40,331 nt of DNA, taken from NCBI GenBank assembly GCA_903932535.1, contig CAIZGR010000057.1, positions 1 to 40,331 on the forward strand, given 5' to 3'. Below, one piece after another: positions 24,984-35,119 of the stretch (within the stretch, counting starts at the first letter, position 1; each line of letters opens with the position of its first letter). Below the pieces are notes generated by a model, which ran no database searches, was not told where the DNA came from, and saw only the letters and a list, made by a program, of their open reading frames with translations. Source of the stretch: an uncultured Hyphomicrobiales bacterium. Lineage in GTDB: Bacteria; Pseudomonadota; Alphaproteobacteria; Rhizobiales; Beijerinckiaceae. Position numbers and translations under genes: made by a program.

Positions 24984-27900
24984 GTGAACCCGTCCCGTCT
25001 CTTCATCGACAGGCCGGTTGCCACCAGCCTGATCATGATCGCGATCCTGATGATCGGGCTCGCCGGCTACCGCTTCCTGCCGCTCTCCGCGCTGCCGGAG
25101 GTCGACTACCCGACCATCCAGGTCCAGACCTTCTATCCGGGCGCGAGCCCGGAGGTGATGACCTCGGCGGTGACCGCGCCGCTCGAACGCCAGTTCGGTC
25201 AGATGGCGAGCCTCAACCAGATGATGTCGGCGAGTTCGGCCGGCTCGTCGGTCATCACCCTGCGCTTCGCTCTGGAGATCGGCCTCGACATCGCCGAGCA
25301 GGAAGTGCAGGCGGCGATCAACGCGGCCGGCAACCTGCTGCCCTCCGACCTGCCGGCGCCGCCGATCTACGCCAAGGTCAATCCGGCCGACGCGCCGATC
25401 CTGACCCTCGGCGTCGCGTCCGACACGATGAAGCTCACCGACGTCGAGGACATCATCGAGGGCCGGATCATCCCCAAGCTCTCGCAGCTTCCGGGCGTCG
25501 GCCTCGTCACGATCTCGGGCGGGCAGCGGCCGGCGGTGCGCATTCACGCCAATCCGCTGGCGCTCGCGGCTTACGGCGTCAATCTCGACGACCTGCGCAC
25601 CACCGTCGCCAATCTCAACGTCAACACGCCGAAGGGCGGCTTCGACGGGCCGACGCAGTCGTCGACGATCAACGCCAACGACCAGATCCGCGATCCCAAG
25701 GATTACCTGAAGTCGGTCGTCGCCTGGCGCGACAACGCGCCGATCACGCTCTCGGATGTGGCGGCCGTCGAGATCGGTCCGGAGAACAGCCGGCTCGCGG
25801 CCTGGATGGACGAGACGCCGGCGCTGATCGTCAACGTCCGGCGTCAGCCGGGCGCGAACGTCATCCAGGTCGCCGACAGCGTCAAGGCGCTCCTGCCGGC
25901 GTTGAGCGCGAGCCTGCCGGCGGGGATCACGGTGAAGCCGCTGACCGACCGCACCACCACCATCCGCGCCTCGGTCAAGGACGTCGAGTTCGAGCTCGCG
26001 CTCGCGGTCGGCCTCGTCGTGATGGTCATTTTCCTGTTCCTGCGCAACATTCCGGCGACGATCATCCCGAGCCTGTCCGTGCCGCTGTCGCTGGTCGGCG
26101 CGCTCGCGATCATGCACGCCTTCGATTTCAGCCTCGACAACCTGTCGCTGATGGCGCTGACGGTCGCGACCGGTTTCGTCGTCGACGACGCGATCGTGGT
26201 GATCGAAAATATCGCCCGCTATCTCGAAGCCGGCGACAGTCCCTACGACGCGGCGGTGAAGGGCTCGGCGCAGATCGGCTTCACCATCATTTCGCTGACC
26301 GTTTCTTTGATCGCGGTGCTGATTCCGCTCCTCTTCATGGGCGACGTGGTCGGGCGGCTCTTCCACGAGTTCGCGATCACGCTGGCTGCGACCATCGTGA
26401 TTTCCGCCTTCGTGTCGCTGACGCTCGTGCCGATGCTGTGCGCCAAGCTCCTCAGGCCGACCGGCGGGCACGAGGCGAGCGGCGGCAAGCTCTTCCAGGC
26501 GCTGACCCGCTTCTACGCCTCCACCCTGCGCGTCGTGCTCGACCATCAGGGGATCACGCTCCTCGTCGCGCTCGGCACGTTCCTCTTGACCGGCTATCTC
26601 TATGCGACGATTCCGAAGGGGTTCTTTCCGATCCAGGACACCGGCGTCATCCAGGGCGTGACGCAGTCGTCGGAGGACGTCTCGTTCGAACGCATGGCGG
26701 CTCTGCAGCAGGCGCTCGCCAGGGCGGTCCTCGCCGATCCGGATGTCGCCAGCCTCTCGTCGTTCATCGGGGTCGACGGAACCAACGTCACGCTGAATTC
26801 CGGCCGCCTTCTGATCAATCTGAAACCGGAGGCCGAGCGCAAGGCGACGGTGAGCGAGATCATCCGGCGCCTGCGGCAGGAGACGGCCGGCGTCCCGGGC
26901 ATTGCGCTCTACATGCAGCCGGTGCAGGACCTGACCATCGACACGGCCGTCAGCGCGACGCAATATCAGTTCACTCTGGAGAATCAGGATCTGGCGCTGT
27001 TGCAGGCGTGGACGCCGAAGGTGCTGCAACGGCTCGCCAGGGTTCCCGCGATCGTCGACGTGGCGAGCGACCTTCAGCCGAACGGCCGGTCGGTGTTCGT
27101 CGATCTCGATCGCGGGGCCGCCGCGCGCTTCGGCATCACGCCGGCGATCGTCGACAACGCGCTCTACGACGCCTACGGGCAGCGCATCATCTCGACCATC
27201 TTCACCCAGAGCAACCAGTACCGGGTCATCCTCGACATCGACCCGAAGATGGCGCGCTCGCTCGACTCGCTGGACAACCTCTACCTGCCGTCGGCGTCGT
27301 CGACCTCGGGCCGGACGCCGCTGAACGCCGTCGCCAATTTCGTCGTCAAGCCGTCGCCGTTGCAGATTTCGCACCTGAAGCAGTTCCCGGTGACGACGAT
27401 CTCGTTCAACCTCGCGCCCGGCGCCTCCCTCGGCGCGGCGGTGGACCAAATCAACGCGGCGCTCGCCGAGATCGGCCTCCCCGCCAGCTTCGCCGTCAGC
27501 TACCAGGGCGCGGCGCAGGCCTTCCAGGCGGCGCTGTCGAACGAACTGTTCCTGCTCGGGGCGGCGATCGCGGCGATGTATATCGTGCTCGGCGTGCTCT
27601 ATGAGAGCTTCGTCCATCCGATCACGATCCTGACCACGCTGCCCTCCGCCGGCATCGGCGCGCTGCTCACGCTCGAGTTCGCCGGCGCCGGCCTCGACAT
27701 CATCGGCGTCATCGGCATCGTGCTCCTGATCGGCATCGTCAAGAAGAACGCGATCATGATGATCGACTTCGCCCTCGACGCGCAGCGCAACGAGGGTCTG
27801 CCGCCGCGCGAGGCGATCTACCGGGCGTGCCTGCTGCGCCTGAGGCCGATCCTGATGACGACGGTGGCGGCGATCTTCGGCGCGGCGCCGCTGATGCTCG

Positions 27901-28079
27901 GCACGGGCGTCGGCTCCGAGCTGCGCCACCCGCTCGGGCTCGCGATCGTGGGCGGGCTCGCCTTCAGCCAGGTGCTGACGCTCTACACGACGCCGGTCAT
28001 CTATCTCTTCTTCGAGCGGCTCGGCGGGCGATTCGGCCTCGGGGCGACCGATTCGGCGCTCGCGGCGGAGCCGGCGTGA
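24984..28079 (+). CDS. mdtB: RND efflux transporter permease, MdtB type
   Basis: A 1031-aa resistance-nodulation-division pump with twelve membrane helices and two large periplasmic loops, driven by protons. The N-terminus [20 protein letters not shown] is typical. The proton-relay helix is [20 protein letters not shown] with the twin Asp. [20 protein letters not shown] marks the second half. MdtB pairs with MdtC as a heteromultimer that exports bile salts, novobiocin-like drugs and metals in known cases. The start is GTG 24984, 25 bases after the mdtA stop. The longer frame from 24861 only overlaps mdtA. The stop is overlapped by the mdtC start (GTGA). Confidence 0.94.
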   Translation: MNPSRLFIDRPVATSLIMIAILMIGLAGYRFLPLSALPEVDYPTIQVQTFYPGASPEVMTSAVTAPLERQFGQMASLNQMMSASSAGSSVITLRFALEIGLDIAEQEVQAAINAAGNLLPSDLPAPPIYAKVNPADAPILTLGVASDTMKLTDVEDIIEGRIIPKLSQLPGVGLVTISGGQRPAVRIHANPLALAAYGVNLDDLRTTVANLNVNTPKGGFDGPTQSSTINANDQIRDPKDYLKSVVAWRDNAPITLSDVAAVEIGPENSRLAAWMDETPALIVNVRRQPGANVIQVADSVKALLPALSASLPAGITVKPLTDRTTTIRASVKDVEFELALAVGLVVMVIFLFLRNIPATIIPSLSVPLSLVGALAIMHAFDFSLDNLSLMALTVATGFVVDDAIVVIENIARYLEAGDSPYDAAVKGSAQIGFTIISLTVSLIAVLIPLLFMGDVVGRLFHEFAITLAATIVISAFVSLTLVPMLCAKLLRPTGGHEASGGKLFQALTRFYASTLRVVLDHQGITLLVALGTFLLTGYLYATIPKGFFPIQDTGVIQGVTQSSEDVSFERMAALQQALARAVLADPDVASLSSFIGVDGTNVTLNSGRLLINLKPEAERKATVSEIIRRLRQETAGVPGIALYMQPVQDLTIDTAVSATQYQFTLENQDLALLQAWTPKVLQRLARVPAIVDVASDLQPNGRSVFVDLDRGAAARFGITPAIVDNALYDAYGQRIISTIFTQSNQYRVILDIDPKMARSLDSLDNLYLPSASSTSGRTPLNAVANFVVKPSPLQISHLKQFPVTTISFNLAPGASLGAAVDQINAALAEIGLPASFAVSYQGAAQAFQAALSNELFLLGAAIAAMYIVLGVLYESFVHPITILTTLPSAGIGALLTLEFAGAGLDIIGVIGIVLLIGIVKKNAIMMIDFALDAQRNEGLPPREAIYRACLLRLRPILMTTVAAIFGAAPLMLGTGVGSELRHPLGLAIVGGLAFSQVLTLYTTPVIYLFFERLGGRFGLGATDSALAAEPA

Positions 28080-31000
28080 ACAACCGCTTCTCCGAGATCT
28101 TCATCCGGAGGCCGGTGGCGACGACGCTGCTGACGATCGGGATCGTGCTGGCGGGTCTGCTCGGCTATCGGCAGTTGCCGGTCGCGCCGCTGCCGAAGAT
28201 CGATTTTCCGATCGTTTCGGTGCAGGCCAGCATGCCCGGCGCGAGCCCCGACACGATGGCGACTTCGGTCGCCTCGCCGCTCGAGCGTCACCTCGGCCAG
28301 ATCGCCGACGTCAACGAGATGACGTCGCAGAGCACGCAGGGCTCGGCCCGCATCACTTTGCAGTTCGGTCTCGGCCGGGATATCGACGGCGCGGCGCGCG
28401 ACGTGCAGGCGGCGATCGTCGCCGCGCGGGCGGACCTGCCGGCGAGCCTGCGCCAAAGCCCATCCTACCACAAGATCAACCCGGCCGACGCGCCGATCAT
28501 GGTCCTGGCCATAACGTCCCCGGCCCATACGGCCGGGCAGCTCTACGACATCGCCTCCAACGTGTTGCAGCAGCGCCTGTCTCAGCTTCCGGGGGTCGGC
28601 GAAGTCGACGTCTCGGGCTCCGCGTTGCCGGCGGTTCGCGTCGAGATCAATCCGACCGCGGTCTTCCGCTACGGAATCGGCCTCGAGGACATTCGCGCCG
28701 CGCTCGCCTCCGCCAACGCCAACAGCCCTAAGGGCGCGATCGAGGACAGCGAGGCGCACTATCAGATCTACGCCAACGATCAGGCGACCAAGGCGGCGCA
28801 ATACCGCGATCTGGTGGTCGCCTACCGCAATGGCGCGGCGGTCAGGCTTTCCGACGTCGCCGAGGTCGTCGATTCGGTCGAGGACCTTCGCAACGCCGGC
28901 CTCGTCAACGGACAGCCCGGCGTGGCGGTGGTGGTGTCGCGCCAGCCAGGGGCCAACATCATCGACGTCGTCGACGCGGTGCAGGCTGAACTGCCGCGGC
29001 TCGTCGCGTCGCTGCCCGGAGACGTCGACCTGACCGTCGCGGTCGACCGCTCGAAGACGATCCGGCAGTCGCTCGCCGACACGCAGAGGACGCTGATCGT
29101 CGCCGTCGTCCTGGTGATCCTGGTCGTGTTCGTCTTCCTGCGCTCCGCGCGTGCGGCGGCGATCCCGAGCGTCGCGGTGCCGACCTCGATCATCGGCACG
29201 TTCGGCGTGATGTATCTCGCCGGCTTCAGCCTCGACAATCTCTCGCTGATGGCGCTGACGATCTCGACCGGCTTCGTCGTCGACGACGCGATCGTGGTGC
29301 TGGAGAACGTCTCGCGCCATCTCGAGGCGGGCATGCCGCGCCTCGAGGCGGCGATCGTCGGCGCCAACGAGGTCGGCTTCACCGTCCTCTCGATCTCGCT
29401 GTCGCTGATCGCGGTGTTCGCGCCGCTGATCTTCTTCGGCGGCATCGTCGGGCGGCTGTTCAACGAATTCGCGCTGACCCTGTCGGCGGCGGTGATGATC
29501 TCGCTCGTCGTCTCGCTGACCACGACTCCGATGATGTGCGCGCTCATCCTGCCACGGCAGGCTGCGCGCCGGCATGGCCGGCTCTACCAAGCCTCGGAGC
29601 GCGTCTTCGAGGCGGCGCTCGGGTTCTATCGGATGACGCTCGGCGCGGCGCTCCGCCATCCGGCCATCGTGATGGCGACGCTCCTCGCCACGATCGGGCT
29701 CAATTACGACCTCTTCCGCTATCACGTGAATTACGGCCTGTTCCCGGTGCAGGACACGGGCCTGATCGTCGGGTCGATCCAGGCCGACCAGAGCATCTCG
29801 TTCCAGGCGATGGCGGGGAAATTCAAGCAGTTGCAGACGATCGTGCAGGAAGACCCGGCGGTCGCGAGCGTCGTCGGCTTCACCGGCGGCCGGCAGACGA
29901 ACACCGGCTTCACCTACGTGGCGCTGAAACCTTACGCGGAGCGGAAAGTCAGCGCCGACGACGTCGTCAACCGGCTGCGCGGCAAGCTGTCCAGCGTGGC
30001 CGGCGCGCGCCTGTTCATGGTCTCGGTGTCGGACCTGCGCACCGGCGGGCGGCAGAGCAACGCGACCTACCAGTACACGCTGCTCTCCGACGACACCGCC
30101 GATCTCGCCAAATGGGCTTCGAAGCTGACCGACGCGCTGACGAAGAGCGACGTCGTCAAGGACGTCAATTCCGACCAGCAGCAGGGCGGACTCGAGACCG
30201 ACATCGTCATCGACCGCGATACGGCGATGCGCCTCGGGCTGACGCTGAACGCGATCGACAACACCCTCTACGACGCCTTCGGACAGCGGCAGGTGTCCGT
30301 CATCTACAGCGCACAGAACCAGTATCACGTGGTGATGGAGGTCGCGCCGCGCTACTGGCAGGACCCGCGCACGCTCGACAACCTCTATGTCTCGACCGCC
30401 GGGGCCAATCCGACCGGGACGCAGCAGACCGGCGTCGCGGCCGGACTCTACAAGTCGAGCACCGGGACGCAGACCACGGCCGCGTCGATCGCGGCGGACG
30501 CGGCCCGCAATCTCGCCACGAACGCGCTGGCGGCGAGCGGACGCATGAGCGCCTCGACCGGGTCGGCGGTTTCGTCCTCCGTCGAGACGATGGTCCCGCT
30601 GTCCGCTTTCGCCCGTCATACGCCCGGTCATACCCCGCTCGGCGTCAATCACCAGGGTCTGTTCGCGGCGGCGACCATTTCGTTCAACCTCGCGCCGGGC
30701 AAGTCGCTGAGCGAGGCGAAGACGGAAATCGACGACGCCGTCCGCGCCATCGGCATGCCGTCGACGGTGCGGGGCGAATTCGCCGGCACCGCGGCGACCT
30801 TTCAGCAGTCGCAGTCTAACCTGCCGATGCTGTTCGGCGCGGCGCTGCTGACGATCTACATCGTTCTCGGCATTCTCTACGAGAGCCTGATCCATCCGAT
30901 CACGATCCTCTCGACGCTGTTTTCGGCGAGCGCGGGCGCTGCGCTCGCGCTGTGGCTGTTCGACACGCCTTTCACGGTGATCGCGGCGATCGGGGTGCTT

Positions 31001-31366
31001 TTGCTGATCGGCATCGTCAAGAAGAACGCGATCATGATGGTCGATTTCGCGATCGAGGCGGAGCGGCGGGGCCTCGCGGCGCGCGAGGCGATCGAGCAGG
31101 CCTGCCTCCTGCGCTTCCGGCCGATCATGATGACGACCTGCGCGGCGATCTTCGGCGCGCTGCCGCTCGCCTTCGGCGCGGGCGAGGGTTCGGAGCTGCG
31201 CCATCCGCTCGGCATCACGATCGTCGGCGGCCTGATCGTCAGTCAGGCCCTGACCCTGTATACGACGCCGGTGGTTTTCATTTATCTCGATTCGTTGGCC
31301 AGATGGTTGGGGCGGCGTTGGAATCGTCACTATCTGCGCGCCGTTCCGGCGCGGGGGGCGCGCTAG
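28076..31366 (+). CDS. mdtC: RND efflux transporter permease, MdtC type, with a Ser/Thr/Ala-rich insertion
   Basis: A 1096-aa RND pump subunit that partners Mdt[21 protein letters not shown] opens it. [20 protein letters not shown] is the proton-relay helix, and [20 protein letters not shown] marks helix 11. It is about 70 residues longer than E. coli MdtC. The extra length is largely one periplasmic segment (about residues 778-838, bases 30407-30589) beginning [15 protein letters not shown] and rich in Ala, Thr and Ser, just before [10 protein letters not shown]. The start GTG 28076 overlaps the mdtB TGA. The 3' end overlaps the next gene by 64 bases if that starts at 31303. Confidence 0.94.
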   Translation: MNNRFSEIFIRRPVATTLLTIGIVLAGLLGYRQLPVAPLPKIDFPIVSVQASMPGASPDTMATSVASPLERHLGQIADVNEMTSQSTQGSARITLQFGLGRDIDGAARDVQAAIVAARADLPASLRQSPSYHKINPADAPIMVLAITSPAHTAGQLYDIASNVLQQRLSQLPGVGEVDVSGSALPAVRVEINPTAVFRYGIGLEDIRAALASANANSPKGAIEDSEAHYQIYANDQATKAAQYRDLVVAYRNGAAVRLSDVAEVVDSVEDLRNAGLVNGQPGVAVVVSRQPGANIIDVVDAVQAELPRLVASLPGDVDLTVAVDRSKTIRQSLADTQRTLIVAVVLVILVVFVFLRSARAAAIPSVAVPTSIIGTFGVMYLAGFSLDNLSLMALTISTGFVVDDAIVVLENVSRHLEAGMPRLEAAIVGANEVGFTVLSISLSLIAVFAPLIFFGGIVGRLFNEFALTLSAAVMISLVVSLTTTPMMCALILPRQAARRHGRLYQASERVFEAALGFYRMTLGAALRHPAIVMATLLATIGLNYDLFRYHVNYGLFPVQDTGLIVGSIQADQSISFQAMAGKFKQLQTIVQEDPAVASVVGFTGGRQTNTGFTYVALKPYAERKVSADDVVNRLRGKLSSVAGARLFMVSVSDLRTGGRQSNATYQYTLLSDDTADLAKWASKLTDALTKSDVVKDVNSDQQQGGLETDIVIDRDTAMRLGLTLNAIDNTLYDAFGQRQVSVIYSAQNQYHVVMEVAPRYWQDPRTLDNLYVSTAGANPTGTQQTGVAAGLYKSSTGTQTTAASIAADAARNLATNALAASGRMSASTGSAVSSSVETMVPLSAFARHTPGHTPLGVNHQGLFAAATISFNLAPGKSLSEAKTEIDDAVRAIGMPSTVRGEFAGTAATFQQSQSNLPMLFGAALLTIYIVLGILYESLIHPITILSTLFSASAGAALALWLFDTPFTVIAAIGVLLLIGIVKKNAIMMVDFAIEAERRGLAAREAIEQACLLRFRPIMMTTCAAIFGALPLAFGAGEGSELRHPLGITIVGGLIVSQALTLYTTPVVFIYLDSLARWLGRRWNRHYLRAVPARGAR

Positions 31367-32802
31367 CGTTGCGCGGCGCAGCGCCAATCGTCGGGCTCGC
31401 CGTCGCGGCGGGGCTCGCGGGATGCGTGACGGTCGGCCCGGATTTCCAGCGGCCCGCCGCGCTCGAGTCGCCGCAATACAAGGAGATCGCCGGCTGGAAG
31501 GTCGCGACGCCCCGCGCCGGCGAGGCCAAGGGCGACTGGTGGAGCGTGTTCCACGATCCCGAGCTGAACCGCCTCATGCCGGCGGTGGCCGTCTCCAACC
31601 AGACCCTCGCGGCGGACGCGGCCAACTACCGTCAGGCGTTGGCCCTCATCAACGAGGCGCGCGCGGGCCTGTTTCCAACCGTCGCCGGCGCGGGGTCCGC
31701 GACGCGCGGCTCAACCCTCGGCACGACGCTCGCCGCCGAGGCCTCGGGGACGTGGACGCTCGACGTCTGGGGCGAGGTGCGGCGCGCGATCGAGGCGCAG
31801 CAGGCCGGCGCGGAGTCGAGCGCCGCCACGCTCGCCAACGCGACGCTCGCGGCGCAGTCGGCGCTGGCCCTGGCCTATGTCCAGGTGCGCCAAGCGGACT
31901 CGCTCGAGGACCTGCTCACCCGGACGGTCGCGGAATACCAGCGCTCGCTGACGATCACGCAGAACCAGTATGCCGCCGGGACGGCCGCGAAGTCCGACGT
32001 CATCACCGCTCAGGCCCAGGTGCTCAGCGCCCAGGCGCAACTCGTCGCCGCGGGCGTGCCGCGCGCCCAGGGCGAGCACGCCGCCGCCGTGTTGATGGGC
32101 CGCCCGCCGGCGGGGCTCACGATCCCGCACGGGTCGCTCGCGACCCGCATCCCATCCACGCCGGTCAGCGTGCCCTCGGCGCTGCTCGAGCGCCGGCCGG
32201 ACGTGGCGGCGGCCGAGGAGACGATGCGGCAGGCCAACGCCGAGGTCGGGGTCGCCTTCGCCGGTTATTTCCCCGCGGTGTCGCTCAACGGCCTTCTCGG
32301 GTATTCCGGCAATCCCTTCGCCGTCCGACTCGGCGCGGCCAATCCGGTCTGGTCGTTCGGCGCCTCGCTCTCGCAGCCGCTGCTGAACGGCGGGCTGACC
32401 GGCGCTCAGGTCGAGGCGGCGCGCCAAACCTATCAGGCCGAGGTCGCGACCTATCGCCAGACCGTGCTCGCCGCCATCCAGCAGGTCGAGGACGCGCTAG
32501 CCGGAATCCGCATTCGATCGCGGGAGGTCGCCGTGCAGGCGGAGGACGTCCGCATCTCGCGCCAGGCGACCCAGATCGCGCTCAACGAATACCGCGCCGG
32601 CACCCAGGCGTTCACCGCGGTCGTCGTCGCCGAGGCGCAGCAGCTCTCGGCGGAGGAGGCGCTGCTTTCGACCCAGGCGCAGCTCCAGACCGACGCGGTC
32701 AACCTGATCGTGGCGCTCGGCGGCGGCTGGAGCGCGTCGAAGCTGCCCGACGCCGCCGCGGACGCGGCGCCGGTTCCCGCGGCGCCGTCCGCCTCACAGT
32801 GA
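31303..32802 (+). CDS. Outer-membrane efflux lipoprotein, NodT/OprM family
   Basis: A 499-aa TolC-like channel, the outer-membrane partner of the MdtABC pump. The signal peptide ends in a lipobox, VAAGLAGC, with the lipidated Cys near residue 42, then VTVGPDFQRPAA, the normal start of mature NodT-family proteins. Two OEP repeats follow, with WWSVFHDPELNRLM, SGTWTLDVWGEVRRAIEAQQ, YAAGTAAKSDVITAQAQVLS, LLERRPDVAAAEETMRQANA and QPLLNGGLTGAQVEAARQTY. ATG 31303 lies inside mdtC. A shorter TTG start near 31369 would give a more compact signal peptide. The gene closes a complete four-gene tripartite pump operon. Its last 9 bases overlap the convergent KAP gene. Confidence 0.92.
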   Translation: MVGAALESSLSARRSGAGGALALRGAAPIVGLAVAAGLAGCVTVGPDFQRPAALESPQYKEIAGWKVATPRAGEAKGDWWSVFHDPELNRLMPAVAVSNQTLAADAANYRQALALINEARAGLFPTVAGAGSATRGSTLGTTLAAEASGTWTLDVWGEVRRAIEAQQAGAESSAATLANATLAAQSALALAYVQVRQADSLEDLLTRTVAEYQRSLTITQNQYAAGTAAKSDVITAQAQVLSAQAQLVAAGVPRAQGEHAAAVLMGRPPAGLTIPHGSLATRIPSTPVSVPSALLERRPDVAAAEETMRQANAEVGVAFAGYFPAVSLNGLLGYSGNPFAVRLGAANPVWSFGASLSQPLLNGGLTGAQVEAARQTYQAEVATYRQTVLAAIQQVEDALAGIRIRSREVAVQAEDVRISRQATQIALNEYRAGTQAFTAVVVAEAQQLSAEEALLSTQAQLQTDAVNLIVALGGGWSASKLPDAAADAAPVPAAPSASQ

Positions 32803-34791
32803 CAGAGCGTAGCGGCGCGCGACCGCCTCCGCCGCGCGCGCGTCGGCGACCGTGAGGACGCCGCCGTTGGCGGCGCGGGCGGCCTCGACGGCTTTGACCA
32901 GCGCCTCCGGTCCGTCGAACGCCTCGAGGCCGCCTCCGGCGTTCGACAATCGCCTCGTCATCGCCGTCTGCGTTGCGTCGTCGGCGAAGGCCACGGCCTG
33001 CATCAGCGCGACCGCCGGACGCGGGACGTCCGAGCAGCGCGCCAGCCTGTAGGCGTTGAGGAAGCGTTTGGCGGCCCGCGGCGACCCGGCGGCCAGAGGG
33101 GCGAGCGCGGTGAGCAGCGCGGTCTCCGCGCCCGACAGGGGCTCGATCAGCGCGTTCCGGATCGCGGGATCGAGCGGCGGCGACACGGACCGGCCGTCGG
33201 GCGCAAGCAGGTGCGCAACCAGCCGCTCCCCGTCGATCCCGGCGCGGCCGGGCAGGTTGACGACGACCTGAAGCCATTTGTCGAACCGGCGGCGCGCCTC
33301 GGCCCGGCCGCCGAGCGGCTCGACGAGCCGGGCGGGATCGAGCGCGAGGACGCCGACGGCGCCTGCGCCGATGGCGCTCTGCGCCGCGTCGATCCAGGCG
33401 ATCGCGGCCGCCGGCGGCAGGGCGTCGAGATTGTCGACGACGAAGACGAGCCGCTCCGGGGCGCCCGCCGACGGGCCCTGGCTCATCCGCTCGCCGAGCG
33501 CGGCGAGGAACCCGCGCGCAGCGGCGGGATGGTTGTGGGAGGCGTCGAGGAATTCCGGTCCCGGCGCTCGGGTGTGGACCTTGGCGCCGGCGCGGCGGGC
33601 GGCCGCCTCGGCCTGCCTGCCGGCGGCGTCGGCCTCGGCGGACAGCGCCGCGACCCGCTGGTTGAGCCGGGCGACGCGATTGTCGAGATCGCGGCGGCGG
33701 TCGCGGACGTCCAGGTTGAGGAGTTGCGCGCCGCGAAGGACGAGACTGGCGAAGCCGATCGCCCCCAGGAGGTTCACCGCCAGCGCGAGGGCGCCCGCGA
33801 GATACAGGATCCCGGTGGCCGTCTCGAGCCAGGCGTCGACGCTCGAAAGCCAGCCGGCGATGTAGGTTCCGGCGGCGCCGGGGACCTGAACCGCGTTCAG
33901 CGCCTGCTGGCCATGGACAAAGTGAAGGCCGAAGCCGAGCAGGAAGGCGACGATCGCCCAGAAGATGAGCTGGCGCTGGCCGCGATAGGCCCAGATCGCG
34001 CGCAACGCGACGCCGAACTGGCCGCCGGGGCGCAGGCTCGCCATATCCCGGACGAGGTCGCGGTAGCTCGCGTCGGAGTCGGCGCCCGCGAGATCGAACC
34101 GGCGCAATCGGCCGTCGATCGCCACGCGCCGCGCGCGCGCGAAGACGTCGACGCTCGAGCCGGGAGTTTCGAACAGGAGCGCGTCGGGCAGCCGGGCGCT
34201 GCGCGCCTCGGCCTCGTCGCGCTGCGCCCGCTCGGCGTCGAGGCGGCGGACGAGCCCGTCGTGGCGGTCCGCCGCCGCGATCGCCGCGCGCAGCGGGTCG
34301 CCTCCGGCCTGCGCCGATTCGTCGAGAAGCGGCGCGTAGTCGACGCCGCCCGGCTCGCGATTGAGCGCCGCATAGGCGGCGCTGGCCAGCGCGACCGGCG
34401 GTTCGGCGCCGTTGGAGGCGTCGACCCGCGCGATCACGACCTGCGCCAGCGCATGGCTCGACCCGGCGAGCGTCTCGATCGTTTGCGCAAGGCGATTGAG
34501 CGCGAACGTCTTGCCCGCGCCGGCCGGACCGGCGATGGCGGCGAGGGACGGGGTCTGGACCGCCCGCGTCACGCAGAGCTGCGCCAGCGGCTGAACGATC
34601 TGCCCGGCCCCGAGCACGTCCGCCCCCTCCGCGGCGTCGGCGAGGAAGATCGGGTGCCCCGTTCGTTCGCCCTGCGCCGGGGCGGCGTCCGGCTGCGAAG
34701 CGGCTGGGACCAGGGCGGGCAGGGACGCCGGCGCCGGCGGCGCGTCGTCGCCGGGCAGGCGGACTCTTTCTGTTTGGCTGATCTCCGACAC
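32794..34791 (-). CDS. KAP-family-like membrane P-loop NTPase
   Basis: A 665-aa protein from GTG 34791, which has GAGGAG six bases upstream. A Pro/Ala-rich N-terminus leads to Walker A (GPAGAGKT, 88-95). Two membrane helices lie at about 275-292 (FWAIVAFLLGFGLHFV) and 326-351 (ILYLAGALALAVNLLGAI). A coiled coil spans about 363-403, Walker B is VFVVDNLDALPP (449-460), GVLALDPARL (about 480-489) is a sensor-like strand, and GSPRAAKRFLNAYRL (about 570-584) carries the arginine usually found near the end of KAP domains. Membrane helices between Walker A and B are a hallmark of the KAP (Kidins220/ARMS-PifA) group. Some bacterial members act in phage exclusion. The function here is unknown. It is divergent from the calpain-like gene. 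Confidence 0.82.
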   Translation of the reverse strand: MSEISQTERVRLPGDDAPPAPASLPALVPAASQPDAAPAQGERTGHPIFLADAAEGADVLGAGQIVQPLAQLCVTRAVQTPSLAAIAGPAGAGKTFALNRLAQTIETLAGSSHALAQVVIARVDASNGAEPPVALASAAYAALNREPGGVDYAPLLDESAQAGGDPLRAAIAAADRHDGLVRRLDAERAQRDEAEARSARLPDALLFETPGSSVDVFARARRVAIDGRLRRFDLAGADSDASYRDLVRDMASLRPGGQFGVALRAIWAYRGQRQLIFWAIVAFLLGFGLHFVHGQQALNAVQVPGAAGTYIAGWLSSVDAWLETATGILYLAGALALAVNLLGAIGFASLVLRGAQLLNLDVRDRRRDLDNRVARLNQRVAALSAEADAAGRQAEAAARRAGAKVHTRAPGPEFLDASHNHPAAARGFLAALGERMSQGPSAGAPERLVFVVDNLDALPPAAAIAWIDAAQSAIGAGAVGVLALDPARLVEPLGGRAEARRRFDKWLQVVVNLPGRAGIDGERLVAHLLAPDGRSVSPPLDPAIRNALIEPLSGAETALLTALAPLAAGSPRAAKRFLNAYRLARCSDVPRPAVALMQAVAFADDATQTAMTRRLSNAGGGLEAFDGPEALVKAVEAARAANGGVLTVADARAAEAVARRYALSL

Positions 34792-35119
34792 TTGGATCTC
34801 CTCAACCCCTCTGCGCTCCGGGCTCGAAAGCCGGTCGCGCCTACCGCTAGCACAGGATCGGCCTCTCGGGCGCCGAGCCCTTCGCAAGTCGAGTGTTGAC
34901 ATGTGGCGCGTCGGCGTACCGCATTCCCGGAACGCTTCCCCCAGCATTAGGGCTTCCGGTCGAAAGACTCGGGGCACAAGAAGCGCGAATTGCGCTCGGC
35001 TTTACAGGTTTTGGCGCCGGTCTTCCAAGCCCGCGCGGCGAAAATGCGCGACGAACGGAAAGCGGTCCTCAGTCGCGAGCCCTGCCCGAGCCGTATCCGC
35101 ATCACGACGAGAGGTTGTC
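34792..35119. other. Divergent intergenic region between the KAP NTPase and calpain-like genes
   Basis: This 328-base gap holds the KAP ribosome-binding site (GAGGAG on the minus strand, near 34798-34803) and the calpain site (GAGAGG near 35109-35114). A TTGACA at 34897-34902 has no matching -10 at 17 bases. I found no gene, operator palindrome or riboswitch. It should contain the promoters of both flanking genes, so the two could share control. Confidence 0.5.

Noticed and set aside
24549..27929. An 1126-codon open frame on the minus strand across mdtA/mdtB
   Set aside because: It is the antisense mirror of mdtB in GC-rich DNA. The translation is Arg/Asp/His-rich without any family motif, while the plus strand encodes a full RND pump.
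28001..31387. A second 1128-codon minus-strand frame across mdtC
   Set aside because: Same cause. It has low-complexity Arg/Asp composition and no motifs, and it exactly shadows mdtC.
23558..34791. The efflux operon and the KAP NTPase as one transport system
   Set aside because: They are convergent, share no regulatory region, and the pump already has all four usual parts.
34897..34925. TTGACA as a promoter for the calpain-like gene
   Set aside because: The hexamer is perfect, but the sequence 17 bases later (CCGCAT) is far from a -10, and the leader would be long.
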